This document shows, one piece after another, positions 57,080-64,000 of a stretch of 64,000 nt of DNA; positions within the stretch are counted from its first letter, which is position 1, and each line of letters begins with the position of its first letter. The translations under genes and the position numbers were made by a program. The stretch spans positions 128,716,241-128,780,240 of the forward strand of contig NC_044553.1 of the NCBI RefSeq assembly GCF_007565055.1, in the 5' to 3' direction. The notes beneath the pieces are model-generated. The model saw only the letters and a program-made list of their open reading frames with translations. It was not told where the DNA came from and searched no databases. This stretch comes from Rhinopithecus roxellana. Lineage: Eukaryota > Chordata > Mammalia > Primates > Cercopithecidae.

Positions 57080-57565
57080 TTCATGGTTTGTTTTAGGCAG
57101 ATTAATGACCCCCGCAGATGTGTACATCCGAATCCTCGGAACTTGTGGATGTTTTAGGTTGTAGGGCAAAGGGGAAGTCAGGAGTTCCTCAATGACCTCA
57201 AGACAGAGTCTCCTGGATCATCTGGGTGGGCCCAGTGTAATCACAAGGTCCTTAAGGTGGAAGAAAGGATCAGATGAGAGAACCAGAGTGCCGGCAGCCC
57301 AGTGCGCAAGACTTGCCACCATTGCTGGCTTTCAAGACAGAGAAGGCGGCCGGCGGCCGGCTGTGAGCCGAGGCACGCAGGTAGCCGGCAGAAACCAGGA
57401 AAGGCAGGGAAGCAGACTATGCCCTGAGCCTCCAGGAAGGAGCATGGCCCTGCCGACACCTTAGCTTATTGGGCCCTGTGTTGGAATTCTGACCTACAGA
57501 ACGATGACATCATAAACGTGTGTGGTTTTCAGCCACTCGGTCTGTGGCAACCTGTTACAGCAGCC
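57080..57565 (+). mobile_element. MaLR (MLT1-like) LTR, near full length
   Basis: AGGCAGATTAATGACCCCCG, TGGATCATCTGGGTGGGCCC, AGTGTAATCACAAGGTCCTT, CTGCCGACACCTTAGCTTAT, GAATTCTGACCTACAGAACG and TCTGTGGCAACCTGTTACAG keep the order of the copy at 9,240 and extend further 5'. No internal region, so a solo LTR. Confidence 0.65.
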
Positions 57566-58527
57566 CCAGGAAGCGAGTTCACGGGCCTAGTGGTCAGAAC
57601 ACAGCACGCAAGGTCTGGGTAGCCCCAGCCTACAACAGGGAGGCTCATGGGCCTGAGAGAACCTGCTGGGCGTTTATCAACAAAAAGCCTGCGGTGGGAG
57701 GTGCCGAGGAACATGGTCCTCGAGGTTTGCAAGGACCGAAGCTGGGTGCCACAGCCTGGTGCTGAGATTCCGATGTTAAGAACAGCTCAGTGTGTGCTGC
57801 GGTGCAGGCACATGCAGGTATTTCCACGGTGCACTCTGCCCAATTTCTGTTCTGTTCTAAGGAGAAAAGCATCCAGATGGAGAGTTCCCAAATAGAGTTT
57901 TGGCCCAAAAGCAACATTTTACTGAGTCAACACAGGAAAATTATTTTAAAAGGCTCTTGGGAGAAGAAAGATGGCTTTGTATTTGGTGCTGAACCCAAGT
58001 GGGCCACATGCCCTTGTCCTGCAGAGCTCATGTTCTCCACGTTAACATAGTTGAGGAGATCCTCGGCTCCGGAACACAGGGAGGTGTGGAGCCTTCCGTG
58101 GGGTGCAGGTGGCCAGCTGTTCACCACCTGGATCCGTTATCTGTGTGATGAGTCAATAACTGGGGAAGTTTACGGAAATGGGGCTTTTGTATGCTGTCAG
58201 ATACATCCATCGGGGTGCAGAGACTGGCATGGGGGCCTTCCAGCAGGTGGGCTGCGATGCCATTCCTGCCCAACAGTGCCAGGCAAAGCCAGAGCAAGCC
58301 AGGCGAGTCCGAGACACATGAGCATCAGGAGACTTGAGAAAGCTGGAAAGTGTGTTTTCCCTGAAGTGAAGCTGTCCCACACTGAACTGAACCACTGTAA
58401 CATGCTGAGCACATTGAGGTCTCAGCGTAGTGACCACTGGTTGCCCAAGAGTTGACCCAGGAGTGAGCATTGCACCTGCCCCCAGGACTCTCATCCGCCC
58501 TCATTCTCAGTGCTCTTCCTGAAGCGG
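57566..58527. other. Single-copy stretch without recognised gene
   Basis: Frames of 60-134 codons on both strands, no family or splice-bounded exon evident. Confidence 0.45.
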
Positions 58528-58710
58528 GGTGCTAAGCACTGCATGCACCTTAACACAGTCCCCCTGACTACCACCTGCCACTCAGGCACTGCCACTGTTA
58601 TCCCCACATTGCAGATGGGGACGCTGAGGCTCAGAGCCATGATTGGCTGTGAGCTCTTAAGTGCTGGTGCAGCCATAATCCTGGGGGTCTGGCTCCCACC
58701 CCTCACTTCA
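58528..58710 (-). repeat. MIR fragment
   Basis: GGGTGCTAAGCACTGCATGC, TATCCCCACATTGCAGATGG, GGACGCTGAGGCTCAGAGCC and GGGGGTCTGGCTCCCACCCC follow the reverse MIR consensus order. Confidence 0.8.
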
Positions 58711-58831
58711 CTTCTCTGCTGATCCACCTCATGCCCCGAGCCCAAGTGCAGTCGAAGGGCCCCTGGACACCTGCATCAGCTCCCCCTGGGCCTCGAGGAG
58801 ATGCTGGCTGAGTGGCCCTGGGCATTCAGAG

Positions 58832-58975
58832 CACATGTCCTCAAATTCCAGCATGCACAGGACAGCCTGTGGGTTCATACACATGTCCTCAAATTCCAGC
58901 ATGCACAGGACAGCCTGTGGGTTAATACACATGTCCTCAACTTCCAGCATGCACAGGACAGCCTGTGGGTTAATA
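58832..58975. repeat. 48-bp minisatellite, three copies
   Basis: CACATGTCCTCAAATTCCAG begins units at 58,832, 58,880 and 58,928, each continuing CATGCACAGGACAGCCTGTG and GGTTMATA. Only two or three substitutions separate copies. The unit is a multiple of three, so frames through it show a repeated 16-residue peptide; this alone is not evidence of coding. Confidence 0.95.
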
Positions 58976-60389
58976 CACATGGGGGCATAGACCCCACAAC
59001 CAGCCTTGGGACACCCTTTGTGCACCTAACTGCTCTCCTCTGCTGAAGAGAGGCTGTCACCCCAGAGGTCTCTCTCGAGTTAGTTTTGTAAAAGGAAAAC
59101 ATATTTTCCCTTCATCCGGAGCAGACTTACCAAACCCAGTGACTGAGCCAGGAGCAGTGAGCGTCAGCATCTGGTAGCAGCGGGTTCATCAAACACCAGG
59201 AAGATGTGACAGAGACAGGCTTGACTTCTATGGGAACTCGGTTCCTGATGCTGTTGTAATATTGGTAATAAACCAAAAAATAACAGATGAAATGAAGTCA
59301 GAAAGACATGGTTAAAATAGTTACTGTGAGCACCAGCTTTTGAAATTAGGGTAGGTGGGAAGCCTCGGGGCCCCCCAGAGTGGTCTGCGGAACACAGCTT
59401 TCCACGCGAAGCTAAGCGGAGTTTGCATGAACATCTTCAAGCGTTCGTGTTTCCCCCTGGTGCTTGTACCTCGGCACACTCACTCTTCGTTTGCTCCATT
59501 TGAAATTACCGTGTCAGAACGTAGCTTCTTGCGGGGAGGTGCACGGTGGAACAGTGCCAGGGAGCAGCAGTGCCCAGCAGGCACGTGTGGCGTGAAGGAG
59601 CGCGGTCAGCTCCCAGCTGCAAACGCTATGTCACAAGGGGAGGGCAGGTAAGAACTCAGGCGGGAGAGGAGAAGCTCTTGGGAGGCAGAAATCTGTGCTG
59701 TGTCCCCTGGGGAGGCAGGAACAGGGGACAGGCAGATATTGGAGAATGAAGGAGCAGGGGACAGCCGGATATCGGAGAAGGAAGGAAATGGCTCTTGGGG
59801 TGTTCAGCCATTGTAGGGTGGGCCAAGGAGAGAGCAAGGGAAGCACCTTATCTGTCCAGGACAGAAAACTCACTGAAGCCCTGTGGGAGCCTGCAGCCAA
59901 AGAAAACTCAGCAATGTCGATTCTGTCTTTATTTTAAATTTCAATGTTTCTTCCTCAGGGATATTCTTTCACTCGTTTTGTTTTGTAAAAAAATATTGCA
60001 TTAAAATAGTATTCATCCTGATCCCTGAGCTGTTGCGTGCACCCTTGCGTTTTGCACTTGATGTGAGCACCTCGTCTGCCTCACCCTGGCCCCCAGGCGA
60101 GTCTGGTATCTAATGATAAGGTTCTTTGTCGCTTTTCCTCCTGCAGAATTCCTGAGACTGAGGAGGAGTTAGAGGTATCCATCAATAGTTCCTATTAGTG
60201 AAGAATTGTTTCTGCTACGTTGGGTTTCTGGGTTTGTTGTTGTTGTTAGCTAGGAAGAGATATATTGCATTTCAGAACTTTTACCTAATTTGTAAATGTA
60301 CCAGTTTATAAATACTTAATTATAAATTGATGTTTTTGAACTGGATTCCCTCACAGTGATGCCCTGAAGCTATATGCACTTTGGGTTTG
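58976..60389. other. Single-copy stretch without recognised gene
   Basis: AGGAACAGGGGACAGGCAGA and AGGAGCAGGGGACAGCCGGA at about 59,716-59,775 are a short local imperfect duplication. No exon or transposon recognised. Confidence 0.45.
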
Positions 60390-60400
60390 TTGAATTTTAC

Positions 60401-60571
60401 TTCTATTTATTTATTTTTGAGACAGGTCCTGCTCTGTCACTCAGGCTGGGGTGACACTCAGCTGTGACATGATCACAGCTCACTGCAGCCGTGACCTCCT
60501 GGGCTCAAGCGATCCACCCACCTCAGCCTCCCGAGTAGCTGGGACCACAGGCATGCACTTCCATGCCTGTC
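60401..60571 (-). mobile_element. Alu monomer-like SINE, antisense
   Basis: A TTTATTTATTTTTGAGACAG head and one arm to GGCATGCACTTCCATGCCTG. Similar flanks TTGAATTTTACTT (60,390) and TTGAATTTTATTT (60,572) are the probable target duplication. Confidence 0.82.
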
Positions 60572-61207
60572 TTGAATTTTATTTCTTTGTGGAACATGCC
60601 AGTGAATGTTATTTAGTTTAACTTTGTTTCTGTCTGTTTGTTTTGTTTTTATTCTTAGTGAAGAATTTGGCTGAACCCCATTTTGGTTCATCTCTGAGTT
60701 TAGGGTGCCTGGGCCGGGCTGCCCAGCCCTGAGTTTGTAGTGCCAGCCTTTAGAGGCTGTAAATTCCCAAAAGCTACATTTGAGCACCCGAGATGCCGTA
60801 GGCCACACGCGGACACATCAGCGCTTGGGAGCAGTGAAGGGTTTATTCGATTCCGCCAAAGTGGGAGGGCGGGAGAGACAAGCTCCCAAATCTGACCTGC
60901 GTTTGGAGGTAACTGAGGCTTTTATGAGGAAGGCAGGGATGCGAGAGGGAGGAGCCCAGGATGAAAGCTGCTCACCTTCCTGGGCCAGTCAAGCCAGACA
61001 CCATCAGGGAGGTCTGCGTGATGGAAGGATCATTGTTCTTTGAAAGAAAAACAAGCTCCGTAACCATTCGGACGGCCCATAGTTAGGAGGTGAAGTTATG
61101 GATGACTAGTAATGCCCCTGTACCAAAATAACTGCGGGCAAGCAGGTGTGGGGAGAGGAAGGAACTGCACAGAGAAAGGGAGGTCGGCCAAACAGGTGCC
61201 TTACGGG

Positions 61208-61209
<2 letters not shown>
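60572..61209. other. Single-copy or LTR-like stretch, unassigned
   Basis: GGGTTTATTCGATTCCGCCA and GAGGCTTTTATGAGGAAGGC suggest an antisense LTR in the manner of known elements, but no family was recognised. No gene seen. Confidence 0.3.

Positions 61210-61246
<37 letters not shown>
61210..61246. repeat. (TG)n microsatellite at an Alu tail
   Basis: Eighteen TG units directly followed by TTTGAGACAG, the start of an antisense Alu, in place of a poly-T. Confidence 0.95.
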
Positions 61247-61249
<3 letters not shown>

Positions 61250-61530
61250 AGACAGACTTGCTCTGCCGCCCAGGCTGGAGTGCAGTGGCCGGATCTCAGC
61301 TCACTGCAAGCTCCGCCTCCCGGGTTCACACCATTCTCCTGCCTCAGCCTCCCGAGTAGCTGGGACTGCAGGCGCCGCCACCTCGCCCGGCTAGTTTTTT
61401 TTTGTATTTTTTAGTAGAGACGGGGTTTCACCGTGTTAGCCAGGATGGTCTCGATCTCCTGACCTCGCGATCCGCCCGCCTCGGCCTCCCAAAGTGCTGG
61501 GATTACAGGCGTGAGCCACCGCGCCCGGCC
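61247..61530 (-). mobile_element. AluYR-type SINE (Old World monkey type), antisense
   Basis: CAGTGGCCGGATCTCAGCTC, GCCGCCACCTCGCCCGGCTA then GTTTTT, and GAGCCACCGCGCCCGGCC. Near-consensus and CpG-rich, so young. The poly-T tail has been replaced by TG units. Confidence 0.92.
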
Positions 61531-61633
61531 TGTGGTTGGTGTTTTTAAGTCACAGAGGCCTGTTACGTGAGGACGGGGGAGGTTGTTTCTTCTATGGGGG
61601 ACACAGAGCAAACCACTCAAGCCAGTCGGGGAG

Positions 61634-61925
61634 TCTCCGAGTGGGATCCGTGTACCGGGCTGGAGGGTGCGGGTGGCGCCGGCGCCCCCTGAGGAGGAGC
61701 GCAGGGACGGGGCGCAGCTCTCAGGCGGCTCCACAGAATCACGGAACTGGTTTTGCCCGGTGGTCTGCGGTCTGTTCTCCCGCTCAGCGTCTGAGGATCG
61801 CCCAGTTCACTCAGCGGTGGAGACCTGGGCGCCGTTTCCCCAGATGGGAGTCCGGCACCGCGCAGGCGGGAAAAGCGCGTGCCTTCTCTGTGAACCTGAA
61901 TCTTTGCTGCCTTGCGCCGCCCTGG
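61634..61925. promoter_or_regulatory. CpG island, candidate promoter
   Basis: About 28 CpGs in roughly 290 bp outside any Alu (GTGGCGCCGGCGCCCC, GGCACCGCGCAGGCGGG, AAAGCGCGTGCC). It contains open frames of 138-141 codons, but these lack family resemblance and overlap antisense frames. A strong donor-like site follows at 62,024. It could be a promoter with a non-coding first exon, or a GC-rich LTR; neither is proven. Confidence 0.6.
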
Positions 61926-61930
61926 CCATT

Positions 61931-63235
61931 TGGTGGGACATCCACGTGGAGGCTGCAGTAGGCTGTCTCAGCCCCGGGAGCGTTTGCAGGGTCATTTAAT
62001 GACACACGACATCTGTCACCCAGGTGAGTGGGGGCTTTGGCCCCCTTTTCTATGACACATGACCTGCATGGGTGTCTGTTGAGGCTTTGGGATTCCTGCC
62101 TGAACCCTCCTGGTGGCTATGGGACCTCCGATTGCCTGGGGCAGGAGGAGGACTGGGCAGGCGCTGGATTCCCCCACGGCCCCCAGCACTGGCTTGGAGA
62201 GGGTGCGGCCTGTTCGTAGAATTCAGACCTTACAGCCTGAAGTGCACACTGCCCCAGGCGCCTCCAGAGTGCGGATTCGCCTCCAGGAGACTTGTTTGGA
62301 GTTTTGATGATGTTGCTTTGGGGTCCATCTCCCCTGCCAGGGCAGGGCTCTCATTGCTGAGACCGCCCATGTCAGTGAAGCTGAGGAGCTCCTTAACTCG
62401 GGTGATGGGAGAAGCCAGCTGAATGCAACCCGGAGCCTCCCTCCCTCTTCCAGTTAACTAGGCCGGGTTCCAGATTTGTGACCCTGATCAATTTTGCAAG
62501 GGTTATATTTTTAAGAAGCTTAAAACGAAGTCTATAATAACACAGAAGTCTTACATTTAACTCTCTTCTTGGAAAACTTCGTATTGTGCTCTCTGGGTAA
62601 CACACTCTCAGTTTAATCCCTGTAGACGTCCCTGGAGGGTGTGACATAGATGAGGAGCCAGCCCAGGGTGAGATCGGGTAGCGTGGCTGTGCTGGCATGT
62701 GGAGGGCAAAGGAAGGGCTGAAGGTCTCTCTCCCCATCCTCACCCCCAAGGACGGCAGTCTCCTGGTGATCTGCCTGCCCCAAAAGAGTGTCAGCCAGAG
62801 GAGCCCAGCTCTGACCTCGGTGACAGGGAAGGATCTGCGGGCTGTGGAGCCAGGCTGCCCTTCTTGGAAGGCTGTCCCCCGGAGAGGGGCCCAAGAACCC
62901 ACTGCCCGCACTCCGGAGCTGCAGCACTGGCACCTGGAGCCCAGATCGTGTCATGTCTCCATACGTAGAGAGTCTGTAATTTCCAAGAGAAAACCTAGCA
63001 CAAAATGGAAAAGTGTGGTGGAAAGTTGGAGAGTTGAGTTCAAGGGAGCACAGAACCTCTGAAAGGGTGGGATGGGGGCAGGAGCCAGGGGCCAGGGCAG
63101 CCACCATGGCACTGGCCTTTGGGGTCTCTCTCTGAGGGGGCTGGCCTTTCCACATGCCATTGAGGAGTCTACATTCACAAAGACATGTACTTTGTGAATT
63201 CTTTTCTGAAAAAATTATGTTTCCAACTCACTGGA
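61931..63235. other. Single-copy GC-rich stretch, no gene recognised
   Basis: Antisense frames of 172 and 180 codons (62,393-62,911 and 62,613-63,155) are the longest outside the minisatellite, but they overlap each other and sense frames and have no recognisable domain or compositional sign of coding. Confidence 0.45.
62018..62030 (+). promoter_or_regulatory. Strong consensus splice donor downstream of the island
   Basis: CACCCAG followed by GTGAGTG at 62,024 is an almost perfect plus-strand donor, about 100 bp downstream of the CpG-rich core. It would close an exon at 62,023. Motif match only. Confidence 0.35.
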
Positions 63236-63672
63236 ACTTGCAACAGCACAGATGAACCTGGAGAACGTTATCATCAGGGAAATAAGCCAGCCACAGAAAG
63301 ACAAATCCTGCATGATCTCACGTACACGTGGAACCTAAAAAAGTCAAACTCACAGAAGCAGAGAGTAGAATGAGGGTTACCAGAGGGTGGAGGGGACTGG
63401 GGGGGATTTTGGTCAAAGGATACAAAGTTTCCCTTAGACAGGAGGAGTCGTTTTAGGATCTGTTGTACAGCACCCTGACCATAGTTAATAGCAATGTGTA
63501 TTTCAAAATTGCTAACTGAGTAGATTTTACATGTTCTCGTCAGAAAAAAAGATGAGTATGTGAGACGTCAATGGTTTGATTTAACCACACCACAGTGTGT
63601 ACATGTATCAAAACATGATATTGTGTCCTGTGACTACATACAACTATTATTTGGCAATTTAAAGTTTTTAAA
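63236..63672 (+). mobile_element. L1 3' end (L1M age), 5'-truncated
   Basis: CACAGATGAACCTGGAGAAC, GAAATAAGCCAGCCACAGAA, GCATGATCTCACGTACACGT, ACCAGAGGGTGGAGGGGACT, CTGACCATAGTTAATAGCAA and ATGTATCAAAACATGATATT follow the ORF2 end and 3' UTR of an L1MA/L1MB-like element in sense orientation. Confidence 0.88.
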
Positions 63673-64000
63673 CATCTCCAAAGCTACGGAAGGAGGAAGG
63701 CCTCTACAAGGCCAGCTCCAATTACTGCTGTCACCACATTCTGTCAAGTGTCACATTGTCCTGTGGCCTAGTTGGCCCATCCCAGAGGGATATCAGGCAG
63801 GTTCCAGGCAGGTAGCACCTGCCCAGGACACATGTGGCTCTGATGACACTCCAGATGCCTGCCTCATCCGTGGAGAGTCCATGACTATGGGAGAAGGTCC
63901 CCCAGTGTGGGTGGGAAGAAGCCACATTGTGAGGTGGGCTGGCAGCTCCCTGATGACTCAGGAGCATCACGTTTGTGCGTGAACGGAGGCTTCTTTTCCA
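63673..64000. other. Single-copy stretch to window end
   Basis: No gene or repeat recognised. The 140-codon frame that ends here starts inside the L1 3' UTR and has no family. Confidence 0.5.

Noticed and set aside
61536..61999. Frames of 138-141 codons in the CpG island as a first coding exon
   Set aside because: Two overlapping frames are open simultaneously, which is common in CpG-rich DNA with few AT-rich stops. They begin in or beside Alu-flanking sequence, and both end before the donor-like site.
62393..63155. Antisense frames of 172 and 180 codons as coding exons
   Set aside because: They overlap each other in different frames and overlap sense frames of similar length in GC-rich DNA. 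No domain or family is recognisable.

Overview
This window is non-coding primate genomic DNA, dense in interspersed repeats. About 30 Alu-derived SINEs lie on both strands, with L1 fragments of several ages, MIR and L2 fossils, MaLR-type LTRs and small DNA transposons. The youngest Alus at about 11.6, 43.5, 53.3 and 61.3 kb carry variants I associate with the Old World monkey AluYR group (right-arm GGCCGGATCT, and a CCACCTCGCCCGGCTAG stretch instead of the human CCACCACGCCCGGCTAA). I therefore infer a cercopithecid monkey such as a macaque, baboon or vervet rather than a human or other ape. I see no supportable protein-coding gene, tRNA, rRNA or CRISPR array. The open frames are chance frames or Alu, L1 and tandem-repeat translations.

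Layout. From 0 to 6 kb there is a THE1/MST-type LTR, an old antisense L1 interrupted by two Alus, and a 22-bp minisatellite. At 7.2-7.7 kb a compact CpG island holds a G-rich run and a consensus splice donor. From 9 to 28 kb there is mixed single-copy and repeat DNA: an internally deleted old L1 (15.7-18.1 kb) with a younger L1 tail inside it, an AluY whose tail became a roughly 120-bp pyrimidine microsatellite (19.5-19.9 kb), a head-to-head inverted L1 (20.7-21.2 kb), an Alu within an Alu (21.9-22.6 kb), and an L2 (27.9-28.9 kb). From 29 to 46 kb the sequence is AT-rich and dominated by antisense L1.

The most striking object lies at 40,523-41,306: a minisatellite of exactly 28 copies of a 28-bp unit, apparently grown out of an antisense MIR. 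Two unit types are arranged as 10 + 15 + 3. From 46 to 64 kb the DNA is GC-richer and mostly single-copy, with several small tandem duplications, a CA-rich array with a higher-order period, a Tigger-like element split by a monkey-type Alu, and a second CpG island at 61.6-61.9 kb followed by a strong donor-like site.

Nothing here is an undescribed gene system. The parts worth following up are the minisatellite, the two CpG islands as possible promoters of an unseen transcript, and the rearranged or nested transposons. Repeat subfamily names come from memory of consensus sequences and are less certain than the family assignments.
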